Shown here: positions 30,838 to 42,010 of the stretch, piece after piece | Numbering within the stretch: the first letter of the stretch is position 1 | How the letters are laid out: each line of letters starts with the position of its first letter | Origin: Eledone cirrhosa | Lineage: Eukaryota; Mollusca; Cephalopoda; Octopoda; Eledonidae | Assembly: GCA_964016885.1 (NCBI GenBank) | Contig: OZ024744.1 | Coordinates: 28,682,608-28,746,607, forward strand | Direction of reading: 5' to 3' | DNA length: 64,000 bases | Program-made: the position numbers and the translations under genes | Notes under the pieces: model-generated | What the model was told of the DNA's origin: nothing | Database searches by the model: none | What the model saw: the letters and a program-made list of their open reading frames with translations, nothing else

Positions 30838-31540
30838 TATCCTTCAAATGGGAGCCAATATAGCGGTTGTTGGTCCGAGATAGACTACTTTCCTTATCTA
30901 TATTACTCTCACTCTGGAGCTTCCTGGCAACATATCCATGCATGATTTTTTGCTGATAAGCATGCAGTTTTTCATCCATGGATTCACTGCGATACTGCTG
31001 AGCGACTTCCCTGGGTATGAGCTTTTGATTATCACGCAGGGAATATCTCTCGAGGAGTTCCTTCCCAACTCTCATGATCTTATCTGTTTCATGCAGATAG
31101 ACTTGCTCGAGAAACGGGCTCCTACGCTTCGAGGTTCGTAGATGTTGTCGGAGAGATATGATGCGACATTCAAATGTTGTTTGGACTGATGTTAGGCCCC
31201 TGCCTCGCTGCTCACGTTTCAAGTAAAGGCGGTCTATGTCACTGTTGATGTGGAAGTTTCCGGTGTTGTTTAGTATTTTTCGAGTTCCAACATCAACTGC
31301 TCGGATTTCGTCTATCGTCCAATTGAGTATTCCAAAGGTTGCTGTTAGGAAGGCACAGCAAACACATTGTGAGCCACTGTTTTGTTTTGCGCAGAGAGTT
31401 CCGATGACCAGATCTTTCTTAATCGTGTGTAGTATTCCTTGGTTACGCGTTCTTTATTACATATACCATTATAGGATATGTTCTCATCTATTCTCAGGTA
31501 TCTGTAGCAGTCCTCATCAGATATCGGTGAAACAGTTAGG
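30838..31540 (-). pseudogene. RLE-LINE thumb and linker
   Basis: Minus-strand translation gives YRYLRIDENISYNGICNKER, EYYTRLRKIWSSELSAQNK and HNVFAVPS. A one-base shift near 31347 follows, then TFGILNWTIDEIRAVDVGTR, HINSDIDRLYLKREQRGRGL and REVAQQYRSESMDEKLHAYQ. These LRID, WSSELS, FGILNW and DRLY-GGRGL-type blocks are the post-RT region of R2/R4-like elements. Confidence 0.8.
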
Positions 31541-32409
31541 CTATTGATTACTAGATTGGGTTGTTGTTTTTCCCCGCTTTACAGTCATGTATGAGCATTT
31601 ATCTTGGCCAAACTCCATTCCTATATCCTTTGAGAACGTTGTAACCAGGTCAAGATTCTTCTTCATCCCATCCATGTTCTTGGCATAGAGTTTCAGATCG
31701 TCTACAAATAAATTATGGGCTAGGTTCGTATTTATGTCCTCCTGTGAGCCTATGATGTATCCCTCACATTTATTGAGCAGAAAGGACAAGGGGTTTAATG
31801 ACAAGATGAATAATATCACAGAGAGTGACTGTCTCCCTGAAATATACCCCTGCAATATTTTATTTTATCAGTGAAAATAGAGTCCTCCCTCTCTGTCTTT
31901 AACTTTAGGATAGTAGCCCAAGAAGAAGGCAGCCTCTCTATGGCTCTGACAATAATGTCTGGGACTTTAGCAAGTTGGAGAGCCTCTATCATCCAAGAGT
32001 GGGGAACAGAATCGAAAGCTTTCCTGTAGTCCAGCCTGACTGTAGTCATATTCCTCCTAAGTTGTCGCACCTCCTACATCGCAGTTTTGTTGATTAGGAG
32101 TTGTTCAGCACATCCCCAAACCCCTTTCTTTCCAGCTGCTTGTTCATCTGTGATGATGTTATTATTTTCACAGTGATCTTGGAGGAATAGGTTCCGGCAG
32201 GCTGTATACATCTTATACATCAGCTTCTGGCATGCAATGGGTCGGTAGTTTTTTGCCAAGTGGGTGTCTTTGTTCTTGGGGACCAGTAATGTTTGTGCTA
32301 ATGTCAACCATTCTGGTATAAGTGTATCTCCCTTAAGAACTTGTTGGTAGAGGTCAGTAAGATACCTCCGATAGAATATCAGTTTTTTGTACCAGTAGCC
32401 GACAATCAT
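31541..32409 (-). pseudogene. RLE-LINE reverse transcriptase
   Basis: Blocks in order: KNYRPIACQKLMYKMYTACR and ITDEQAAGKKGVWGCAEQLL (fingers, ~32090-32270), then a stop at 32074. Motif A is VRLDYRKAFDSVPHSWM (~31980-32045), and motif B is CRGIFQGDS (~31830-31860) followed by LSVILFILSLNPLSFLL in a shifted frame. Motif C is LFVDDLKLYA (~31680-31715), and then MEFGQDKCSYM. The GKKGVWGCxEQLL block and VDD box are characteristic of this element type. Catalytic aspartates are present, but the stop and frameshift prevent one continuous product. Confidence 0.85.
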
Positions 32410-32878
32410 GTCTCTTCCTGGTGTTTTCTTATCTGGAGTTTTCCTATCACAGTCTCAAGGGTACCCTCACTTATTTCGTATGTTTTTGTTGTAGTGTAGG
32501 AGCAATAGTTCTTTCGGATTTCTCTTAGCCAAACTGCATCTTGGTTGAAATTCTTCTTTTCACCCCATTTTTTTTCTCCAAAAGGAATCTGTCTTTCTGG
32601 GATGGGGACTCAGTGACACTTATTATTTTGCCCTTCATAACACTATAGACTGATGTTTGGTTTCGTCTGAATCTTTTATTAAGCACTTTTCTCTCATCTA
32701 CCTTCATGTATCTGCATTTTTCGCTAACAGCTCTCAATTCTTGTTTGAGGGTTATCAGCTTATATTGGAGAGTTCTGGTTCTACTGTTACCAAACATCGT
32801 CTCTATTTTATTTTTCACTCTTTGTTGGGGAGGAGTGAGGTTTTTTTGTGTTTGTTTGCATGTAAGGAGTATTGTCAC
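32410..32878 (-). pseudogene. RLE-LINE pre-RT segment
   Basis: A basic, helix-prone segment (QKNLTPPQQRVKNKIETMF, LKQELRAVSEKCRYMKV, RRNQTSVYSVMKG) lies between the N-terminus and the RT. After a stop at 32525, the next recognisable piece (about 32410-32460 and on) contains KTPGRDMIVGYWY, the start of the RT fingers in this family. Frames are broken. Confidence 0.6.
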
Positions 32879-32926
32879 ATATCCTATGTTTTTTCGTAGG
32901 TCAGCACTCTTTTTTTTCTATTTTAG

Positions 32927-33633
32927 TTATATATGATGGTATTTTTGGTGGTGTTTGTTCTTGTTAATATCTCTGCTGTCACCAAAATAATGCTTCCCTG
33001 TCATTGCTGAGGCATATAAACAGGCGTTGATTTGCCAAAATGTTGGGGTTTTTATCCGTCGTAAATATTCATCCCCTATTTCGTAAATAACACGTATTAT
33101 TTCATTATTTGTATTTTTATTCAACATTGTCGTTTTAACACGTTCAGCAAGAGAGATATTTATACATGAGTTAATTTCTTTCTGGAAGATTTCGTTGAGG
33201 GAAATTTTCAATTGTTTGATTATCATTATCGATAGTATTTTCCAACAACAGTCGAGGTAGACTCGGATGGTACACGTGGTGTCACATTTATTCGATTATT
33301 ATTATTATCGATAGTGTTTTCCCCAGCATTCGAGGTAGACTTAGATGGTACAGGTAGTGTCAAGTTTCTTACAGGCATAGTTGTTTCAAGGCGCTGTTCG
33401 ACCTGGCTGCTAGGAAGTCTAGTAGCATGGCGATCTGTAGCACGTGTTGTTGATAACATGTTTGTTGTGGGGGACTTACAATTAACAATATTTATTTTAT
33501 TTTTACGTTCAACAAACGTCGCTTGTTGGCGTAATTGTTTCGCTGTGAAATAATTTAGCTCTGGGTGCATTTCGTCCCAGTGTAGCTTCATTCTATTCAT
33601 ATAGCCAATGGAGGGATTGTTTTTTTTTGCCAT
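32927..33633 (-). pseudogene. RLE-LINE N-terminal region
   Basis: Starting with Met at 33633 (AKKNNPSIGYMNRMKLHW), then HPELNYFTAKQLRQQATFVE. The GY-x-x-RM...W...L-x-x-Q pattern resembles the N-terminal helical segment I recall from related elements, possibly DNA-binding. A Ser/Thr-rich linker follows. A stop at 33226 and a frame change lead to a segment with EIFQKEINSCINISLAER and TFWQINACLYASA. Two ~60-bp near-repeats (centred near 33250 and 33330, cgaggtagac-t-gatggtac) sit in the linker, indicating a local duplication. Function is inferred from position only. Confidence 0.6.
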
Positions 33634-34018
33634 TTATTAACAATTAAATAAATCATTATTAAGTTCGCAACTCCAAGAGAAATGCGATTTATAATTTCGG
33701 TTTCTTCTGTAGCTACAACTGAATAAACTTTGTTTACCTTCCTTGTTATTTGTTTTCGGTACTTCCTTAATTTTGTTGTTGATGTTGTGTTCAGCCATGC
33801 TGTTTGTAGCAAATCCTTGTAAAATGGAGTATGTATTTAGTCGGATATCTCTACGAATTCGAATAAAAGGTGTCTTCAGTAGATATAGTTAGAAGAATAA
33901 CCAGTTATTCAACATGACTGTAGTTGTGGCATTACTGTCGGAGATAGTATTCATCTTAAATTTAATAAATAGTCTCCCACGCCAAAATATGCGACTGATC
34001 GTGTTGACGGGTATTTTT

Positions 34019-34302
34019 GTGTATGTATGTATGTATGTATGTATGTATGTATGTATGTATGTATGTATGTATGTATGTGTGTATGTCTGTATGTATGTAT
34101 GTATGTGTGTGTGTATTTATGTGTATCTATGTATGTGTGTATATATGCATGTATGTATGTGTGTATTTATGTGTATGTATGTGTGTATTTATGTGTATGT
34201 ATGTACTTATATACCTACATACATGCATTCATACATACATACATGGATTCATACATACATACACACATACATACATACATATATACATACATACATATAT
34301 AC
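34019..34302. repeat. (GTAT)n changing to (ATAC)n
   Basis: (GTAT)n with GTGT and ATTT interruptions (34019-34210) switches strand polarity to (ATAC)n (34211-34302), making a large imperfect palindrome. It borders the 5' end of the RLE-LINE. Confidence 0.93.
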
Positions 34303-34839
34303 ATGATAGCTACCCCCTCGTTATCGAGTATGGCCATTGCACGATATACCATTATTAATAATTATTAATTAATTCTATAGTGCAATGCCTGTGCGTGAAG
34401 ATACTTTTTAGAGTGAAGAAAAACTGTGCACTGAGCCAATCCCACTCTCTGAGCGACAGTAGCTATAACCCGAAAAGAAGAAAAGATCAACATCATCGGT
34501 AACTACTGAGCCCCAGGTTTTATATCGGAGTTATCCCAGTTTCATGAGTTGCCTCCTCCTAGAAGAATGCCCTGACAAAGGCTAGGGGTCCGTCACTCCC
34601 AGTGGTTTAACCGCGCGGTACATGTGTAAACACATATTTACACACTTTCTGATGGCCGTTGACCCTTTTGAGTTCTTCCACCCTTTGTCAGGTTTTGTTT
34701 TTTGTCCTGCAGGGTTTTCAAAATCACCCTCCTCACCAGGTAAACTTCGTGGGGTTGCCGGTTTAGTCGCCGACGACCCGAATGTTACCAGCAGCAATCA
34801 AGAGTGTCCCGACATACATACATATATACATACAAGTAT
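34303..34839. other. Unassigned repeat-like DNA
   Basis: It begins with the inverted partner of the 29820 spacer motif. The part from about 34560 to 34800 (cacactttctgatggccgtt, ttcgtggggttgccggttta) seems familiar as a dispersed octopus sequence, but I cannot name it or show a coding frame. Confidence 0.4.
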
Positions 34840-35122
34840 AATCCATTAATGGAACAGTAAAAATATGTAAAATATTCCAAAAATGTTGCATCTAATAACT
34901 GCATATACACATGTACAGATACAAAGCATATACACATGCACACATACAACTCAAAACATCCACATCCACACATACAATAACATCCATATCTATACATGCA
35001 TACATACATACATATCTACCTTGTTGATGTTGTGTAAATTCAAATGAGAGAGTCTTGTGTCTATGTTAGAAACCGACTCTCTCTCTATTGGTAAACATTT
35101 GTGAAATTATAAAACCAGAAGA
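34840..35122 (+). mobile_element. 5'-truncated RLE-LINE fragment 1
   Basis: It matches the 3' end of the 29921-34016 element in the opposite orientation: ccattaatggaacagtaaaa, then gcatctaataactgcatata, through ccgactctctctctattggt to ataaaaccagaaga. It begins exactly beside an (ATAC) patch and ends in a three-unit (ACAT) tail (35123-35134). Only 3' UTR and the last few codons remain. Confidence 0.88.
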
Positions 35123-35134
35123 ACATACATACAT

Positions 35135-35640
35135 AGAAGTTAGCTGCCCAGCAGATGCCAATATAATATTAAAGATAGCGAAAAGGAGAATATCTATGCA
35201 GATACTAATGAGAAATCTGCAGATACTTCACCCTGATTACATCTGTGATTATTGGGGCACTGGGATATGTTAGTAACTGCCTCAATACAAATCTTGAGAA
35301 GCTGGGCTTCACAGAAACAGAAAGAACACAACTAGTTAGGAATTACAAGTACAATCATTTTATGGAACAGTAAAAATATGTAAAACATTCCAAAAATTCT
35401 GCATCTAATAACTCCATGTACACTTCTACAGATACAAAGCATATGCACATGCACACATACAACACAAAACATCCACATCCACACATACAATAACATCCAT
35501 ACCTACACACACATGCATGCAGACATACATACATATCTACCTAGTTGATGTGTAAATTCCAATGAGAGAGTCTTGTGTCTATGTTAGAAACCGACTCTCT
35601 CTCTATTGGTAAACATTTGTGAAATTATAAAACCGAAGAA
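35135..35640 (+). mobile_element. 5'-truncated RLE-LINE fragment 2, nested on the tail of fragment 1
   Basis: It begins inside the endonuclease coding region (EVSCPADANIILKIAK), continues LQILHPDY and a frameshifted C-terminus, and then the same 3' UTR as fragment 1 and the decayed full-length copy. Its 5' junction is directly on fragment 1's (ACAT)3 tail and its 3' end opens into the (ATAC)n tract at 35642. Confidence 0.88.
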
Positions 35641-35835
35641 TGTACATACATACATATTTTATACATACATACTTTATACATACATATATACATATATACA
35701 TACAAACTTATATACATATATACATACATATATATATATACCCCCCACACACACGTACATACATATATACATACATACATAATACACACATACATATATA
35801 CATACATCCACACATACATACATCATACATTCCCA
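35641..35835. repeat. (ATAC)n microsatellite
   Basis: Imperfect ATAC/ATAT tetranucleotides follow fragment 2's 3' end and are plausibly an expanded element tail. Confidence 0.9.
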
Positions 35836-35911
35836 TACACATAAATATGGTGCCGTTAACAAAAGTCAAATAGCTCCAGCGACTCTTTTAAAATCTTCAA
35901 TATAGTTGTTT

Positions 35912-36112
35912 GTTTTTGCGTTGACCTAGTGGTTAGAGCATTGGGCTTGCAATCGGGCGGTCGTGAGTTCCATTCTCGGATCGGGTGATGCGTAGTGTCC
36001 TTAAGCAATACACTTTATTTCACGTTGCTCCTATTTACTCAGCTGTAGAAATGAGTTGTGACTTCACTGGTACAAAGTTGTACCAGCCATTGCCTTTCCC
36101 TTGGACAACATT
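35912..36112 (+). mobile_element. tRNA-derived SINE (third type, intact head)
   Basis: The head reads gacctagtggttagagcatt with a clear A box (TAGTGGTTAGAGCA), a loop-like ttgcaatcgggcggtcgtga and a mutated B box (GAGTTCCATTC). A body with tagaaatgagttgtgacttc and actggtacaaagttgtacca follows. The head folds well as a tRNA-like 5' half, but there is no acceptor complement. A fragment of the same body is at 36365-36395. Confidence 0.8.
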
Positions 36113-36118
36113 GTATAT

Positions 36119-36173
36119 AGTATATATATATATATATATATATATAGTGTGTATATATATATATAGTGTATAT
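36119..36173. repeat. (TA)n microsatellite
   Basis: TA units interrupted by gtgtg near 36147-36152 separate two SINEs. Confidence 0.93.
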
Positions 36174-36363
36174 TAATTGTTTCTACTTTTGGCACAAGAC
36201 CAGCAATTATCCCAGTGTATTACTGGTACTTTATTTTATCGACCCTGTAAGAATGAAAGGCAAAGTTAACCTCGGTGGGATTTGAATTCAGACCATAAAG
36301 GGCCGTATCCCTTTGCTGCAAAACATGGCGTCAGACCCTTTACCGATACTACCAATCCACCGG
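36174..36363 (-). mobile_element. tRNA-derived SINE
   Basis: Same family as 7871-8063 and nearly full length, from the 3' tail (ttctacttttggcacaagac) through gaaaggcaaagttaacctcg to the head tcggtaaag-gtctgacgcca read on the minus strand. The B box GAATTCAAATCC carries one change. Confidence 0.88.
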
Positions 36364-36660
36364 TTGAGATGTCACTGGTGCCAAGCTGTATCAGCCATAA
36401 TTGTGCTTCGGACGGAAACTTTCTAGGTTCAAATCCCATGGTCATTCGTGACCGGGTCTTTACACGTTTATAGATGTAATAGAACCTGGGAGGACAATGG
36501 TACACCCTGATATTAACAATGGAACAGACACCTACAGCAGAGATTCTGAAAGTGGGCACTACCGCCCCTGGAGGCATTGAGGAGGTCCAGGTGGCGCTGG
36601 AGCCAAAGGGGGCAGTGGGAGTGGTGGATATGATATCATAGTTTATTATATATCAGATGA
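36364..36660. other. SINE body remnant and a hAT-like terminal motif
   Basis: 36365-36395 matches the body of the 35912 SINE (tgtcactggtgccaagctgt). At 36533-36585 the string cagcagagattctgaaagtg, then ggcactaccgcccctggagg, resembles the terminal inverted repeat of many hAT transposons. No partner terminus or transposase is seen, so the hAT call is weak. Confidence 0.35.
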
Positions 36661-36744
36661 TACATATATATAAATGTATAAGAGATAGAAAAAAAATATA
36701 CAATATTTATTTATACATAGTATATATTATATTATATATTATTT

Positions 36745-36790
36745 TGTCTCTCCTTTTTTCTGTCCTACACCATCTTGTGTGTGTATGTTA
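36745..36790 (+). repeat. Fragment shared with the PLE1 3' region
   Basis: ctctccttttttctgtccta followed by caccatcttgtgtg matches about 268-312 with few changes. It is a short relic of the same dispersed sequence. Confidence 0.5.
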
Positions 36791-36811
36791 TATTATTTAT
36801 TATATATCATT

Positions 36812-37000
36812 AAGGGCGTGGATTGGCAGTATCAGTAGAGGGTCGGACGCCATGCTTTCCAGCATAGTTACGTCCCTGCACGATCTGAGTTCAAATCCCG
36901 CCGAGGTTGACTTTGCCTTTCATCCTTACGGGATCGATAAAACAAAGTACCAGTAATGCACTGGGTAATTGCTGGCCTTGTGCCTAAAGTAGAAACAATT
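36812..37000 (+). mobile_element. tRNA-derived SINE
   Basis: Full-length member of the 7871 family in plus orientation: head ggattggcagtatcagtaga, B box GAGTTCAAATCCCGCC, body gaggttgactttgcctttca and tail ccttgtgcctaaagtagaaa. Flanks on both sides carry tattatttattatatatca-like sequence, a possible target-site duplication (before at ~36790-36810, after at ~37000-37016). Confidence 0.9.
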
Positions 37001-37579
37001 ATTTATTATATATCAATTAACAATTTTATTTATATATTATTTACAATTTGCATGTAGACAAGTCTGTCTGTAAATAGTGAGGGAGCTGAGGGTATTACGT
37101 GGCTATGAGGAAGGCGATGGACAAAAGTCTTTCAGAACATCTGACCTACTGTATATTATATATACTATCAAATCAGTATTTATCGGATACAACGTAAGTA
37201 TGCCAATCCCTTCACTCGCTCCTTTCATACAAATAAACTAATAAATATACAAAGGTGCAGAAATCCTTATTACTGGCTCTATTGAGTGTTTAGAGAATTC
37301 CTAGAAAGAAATTCACCCAATCTTTAAACAACCACCATCCAACTAAATAACCATTACAACCATCTTTCGTTTGCAAAACAGAAAAAAAAAAAAAAAAAAA
37401 ATAATAAATATTTGTTTTCAAATGGCTGTCATAGATAACGATTGTTATTCGAGCTCGTGTAATGTCAGTCGAATGTTTTAAGACACCCAAAACGACCCGA
37501 AGACCGTCGGAATATAGAGCGTTGGAAATATAAACAAACCAACGATATCATCGCCACAATCACCACCACTCTCATCACT

Positions 37580-37582
<3 letters not shown>
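37001..37582. other. Unassigned A/T-rich DNA
   Basis: No coding frame or repeat partner. An A20-type homopolymer lies at 37382-37400. Confidence 0.5.
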
Positions 37583-37673
<91 letters not shown>

Positions 37674-37714
37674 AAAATATATATATATATATATATAAAT
37701 ATATATATATATAT
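37583..37714. repeat. (TA)n microsatellite
   Basis: About 82 uninterrupted bases of TA and then an imperfect continuation with AAAA/AAA interruptions. Confidence 0.96.
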
Positions 37715-38055
37715 GTAGATAAATCTACCAAGAGTTTACGGTAGTGTCCAATCCGTATGAAGAACTCAATGTAATCCGGATATCATGGAAAGAAGAGATG
37801 CAATGAAAAATCACTTTCGGTGAAAGATAAACGGAATACAGAGTCAAGATAAAATATTAAAAAAATAATGAATAAAACAATGAAACAGTTCCTTATATTA
37901 AACAAAAAAAGTTCATTATTTAACGATCGTTTCTAGGATATATATGTGTTAGAATTGGCATGCATATTCAACAGATCTATGTACAAAATTATACAAAATT
38001 ATACAAACTATCAAAATTAAATATACATACCAACACATATATATGCCGTCTTCAG

Positions 38056-38059
<4 letters not shown>
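37715..38059. other. Unassigned A/T-rich DNA
   Basis: Contains a small cactttcggtgaaag hairpin (about 37821-37835) and a direct duplication acaaaattatacaaaattat near 37982-38003. No gene recognised. Confidence 0.45.
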
Positions 38060-38091
<32 letters not shown>

Positions 38092-38163
38092 GTAATCTTT
38101 TCCGAATCAGTTTTATGTATATATATATATATATATGCCTAAAACTGATTCGGACAAGATTAC
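38060..38163. repeat. Inverted repeat with (TA)n loop
   Basis: Arms 38093-38115 and 38140-38162 are reverse complements over 23 bases with one mismatch, enclosing about 24 bases that are mostly (TA)n. A further (TA)n precedes the left arm (38060-38090). Confidence 0.9.
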
Positions 38164-38660
38164 TGTAGAAAATATACAGTTTAAAAACAATTTAAAAAGC
38201 GCTGTTTTGTGGAGTATTTCTAGAAATTATCTTTAGACAACAAGCCGGTTTTGTTTTGCTTTGTTTTGTTTTGGTTTGGCTTTTTTTCTTTTTGTTTTGT
38301 TTTTTAAGAGAGTAAGATAAAAATGAAACACTCTCGTGATAAAAGTTATCGACGATATTGCTGGAGACTATGTGAAAACATGTGATAGCAAATTTTTGCA
38401 CAACCAATGCATGTTTGTAAACAGCTGCTATTACACTTGAAACATCTAGGAGATACATGCTGTCAACGTATTAAATGTTGGGAACAAAACTTGAGTGAAA
38501 GAAGTACAAATTATATTGTAGAATAGGACTTTTAGATATCCTTAAATTTTTATGGAAAAATATATTTATTGAAGCGTAACCGTCAACATAATATTAGAAA
38601 GAGAAAGAGAAAAAAAGAAGGAAAAGGAAAGGGAAAAAAGAAAGAGAAAAAGAAGAAAAA
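38164..38660. other. Unassigned DNA ending in a purine tract
   Basis: A G/T-rich tract (38243-38310) and a nearly pure A/G tract (38594-38660) flank otherwise featureless DNA. The purine tract directly borders the satellite. Confidence 0.5.
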
Positions 38661-41600
38661 ACACAGAAGCAGGTAATACACACAGATAGGATCACATACA
38701 ACACACAAGCATATAATACACACAACTAGGACCACATACAACACACAAGCAGGTAATACACACATTTAGGACACATGCAATAGACAAGCAGTAAATACAC
38801 ACACATCTAGGAACACATACAACAAACAAGCAGGTAACACATACATCTAGGACCACATACAACACACAAGCAGGTAATACACACATTTAGAGCACATGCA
38901 ATACACAAGCAGTACATACACACACATCTAGGAACACATATAACAAACAAGCAGGTAACACATACATCTAGGACCACATACAAGACACAAGAAGGTAATA
39001 CATATAGCAAGGATTCATATAATACACAAGTAGGTAATACACACATATAGGACTACATACAACACATAACAAGGCAATACATACATCTAGGACCCCATAA
39101 AACACACTAGCAGGAAATACACACATCTAGGACCACATAAAATATAGAAGCAGGTAATACACACGTCTAGGAACACATACAACACACACAAGCAAGTAAT
39201 ACGCACATCTAGGACCACATACAATACACAAGCAGGTAATACGCATATCTACGACAATATACAATACACAAGCATGTAATACACACACCTAGGACCACAT
39301 ACAACACATAAGCAGGTAATACATACATCTTGGACCACATACAACACACTAGCAGATAATACACACATCTAGAAACAAATACAATACACAAGCAGGTAAT
39401 ACACATATCTTGGACCACATACAATACACAAACAGGTAATACACACATCTAGGACCACATACAACACATAAGCAGGCAATATATACATCTAGGACCACAT
39501 ACAGCACACCAGCAGATAATACACACATCTAGGACCACATACAACACACAAACAGGAAATAAACACATCTAGGACCACATACAACACACAAGCGGGTAAA
39601 ACATACATCTATGACTACATACAATACACAAGCAGGTAATACACACATCTAGGACCACATACAACACACAAGCAGATAATACACACATCTAGGACCACAT
39701 ACAGCACAGAAGGAGGTAAAACACACATCTAGTAAAATATACAACACACAAGCCGGTAATACACACATCTAGGACCACATACAGCACAGATGCAGGTAAA
39801 ACATACATCTAAGACAACATACAATACACATTCAGGTAATACACACATTTAGGACAACATTCAACACACTAGCTTGGTAATACATCCATCTAGGACCACA
39901 TAGAACACAGAAACAGGTAATACACACATCTAGGACCACTTACAGAACATAAGCTGGTAATACACACATATAGGACCACATACAACACACAAGCAGGTAA
40001 TGCACACATCTAGGACCACATACAACACAAAAGTAGATAATAATACATATAGGACACGTACAACACACAAGTAGATAATACATACATCTAGGTCCTCATA
40101 CAACACACAAGAAGGTAATACATACATCTAGGACCACATACAACACACGAGCAGGTAATACACACAGTTAGGACGACATACAATACACGGGCAGGTAATA
40201 CACACATCTAGGCACACATACAACACACAAGCAGGTAATACACACATCTAGGACCACATACAACACACAAGTAGATAATACATACATCTAGGACCACACA
40301 CAACACACAGGCAGATAATATATATATCTAGGACATTACATACAAAACATAAGCTGGTAATACACACATATAGGCCCACATACAACACACAAGCAGGTAA
40401 TAAATACATCTAGGACCATATACAATACAAAACCAGGTAATACACACATCTAGGACCACATACAAAAGAGAAGCAGGTAATACACACATCTAGCATCTCA
40501 TACAATACACAAACAGGTAATACATCAATCCAGGACCACATACAACACACAAGCAGGTAATACTTACATCTAAGACCACATACAGCACACAAGCAGCTAA
40601 AACAGACATCTGGGTTCACATACAATGCACAAAGAGATAATACATACATCTAGGAACACATACAACACACAAGCAAATAATGCATACATCAAGGACCACA
40701 TACAGCACACAAGTAGATAATACATACATCTAGGACAACATACAACACACAAGCAGGTAACACATACATCTAAGACCATATTCAGCACACAAGCTGGTAA
40801 TACACACATCTAGGACCACATACAACACACAAGCAAGGAATACACACATCTAGAACCACATGCAACACACAAGCAGGTAATACACACATCTTGGACAGCA
40901 TACAACACACAAGCAGTTAATACATACATCTAGGACCATATACATCACACAAGCAGGTAATAAACACATCTAGGGCCATATACAACACACAAGCAGGTAA
41001 TACACACATCTAGGACCACATACAACACACGAGCAGGTAATAAACACATCTAGGACCACATACAACACACGAGCAGGTAATAAACACATCTAGGACCACA
41101 TACAATACGTAAGCAGGTAATACACACATCTAGGACCACATACAACACACAAGCAGGTAATAAACACATCTAGGACCACATACAACACACAAGCAGGTAA
41201 TATATACATCTAGGACCACATACAACACACATGCAGGTAATACACACATCTACGACCACATACAACACACAAGCAGGTAATACATACATCTAGGACTACA
41301 TACAACACACAAGCAGGTAATACATACATCTAGGACCACATACAATACACAAGCAGGTAATCCACACATCTAGGACCACGTACAATACACAAGCAGGTAA
41401 TACACACATCTAGGACCACATACAACACAAAGCAGGTAATACACACATCTAGGACCACATATAACACACAAGCATGTAAAACATACTTCTAAGACTACAT
41501 ACAAAACACAAGCAGATAATACATACAACTAAGACCACATAAACTACAGATGCAGGTAATACACACATCTAGGACCACATACTACACAAGCAGGTAATAC

Positions 41601-42010
41601 ATGAATCTAGGACCACATACGCCACACATGCAGGTAAAACACACATCTATGACAAAACACAACGCACAAGCTGGTAATACACCCATCTAGGAAACTATAC
41701 AACACACAAGCCGGTAATACACACATCTAGGACCACATACAACACACAAGCAGGTAATACACACATCTAGGACCACATACAGCACAGATGCAGGTAAAAC
41801 ATACATCTAGGACAACATACAATACAAAAGCAGGTAATACACACATCTAGGACCATATTCAACACACTAGCTGGTAATACATCCATCTAGGACCACATAG
41901 AACACAAAAACAGGTAATACACACATCTAGGACCACTTACAATACACAATCAGGTAATACACACACACATCTAAGACCACATACAATACACAAGCAGGTA
42001 ATACAGACAT

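Larger units (their letters stand above)
29921..34016 (-). mobile_element. RLE-type (R2/R4-like) non-LTR retrotransposon, decayed
   Basis: A single-ORF LINE reads right to left: an N-terminal putative DNA-binding segment, RT with a VDD box, a CCHC motif and a C-terminal restriction-like endonuclease (RHD...RPD...E). That order is characteristic of R2/R4/NeSL-type elements. (GTAT)n lies on both sides: the 3' end (29921) and the 5' end (about 34016) both meet tetranucleotide repeat, consistent with insertion into a (GTAT)n target. Several frameshifts and a nonsense codon (30678-30680) inactivate it. The 3' UTR (29921-30154) is shared with the fragments at 34840 and 35135. Confidence 0.82.

Noticed and set aside
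33914..34368. ORFs of Met-Tyr-Val-Cys and Ile-His-Thr-Tyr repeats
   Set aside because: Translations of (GTAT)n and (ATAC)n.
35912..35990. A functional tRNA gene
   Set aside because: A and B boxes are present but the B box is mutated, no matching 3' acceptor strand exists, and a SINE body follows.
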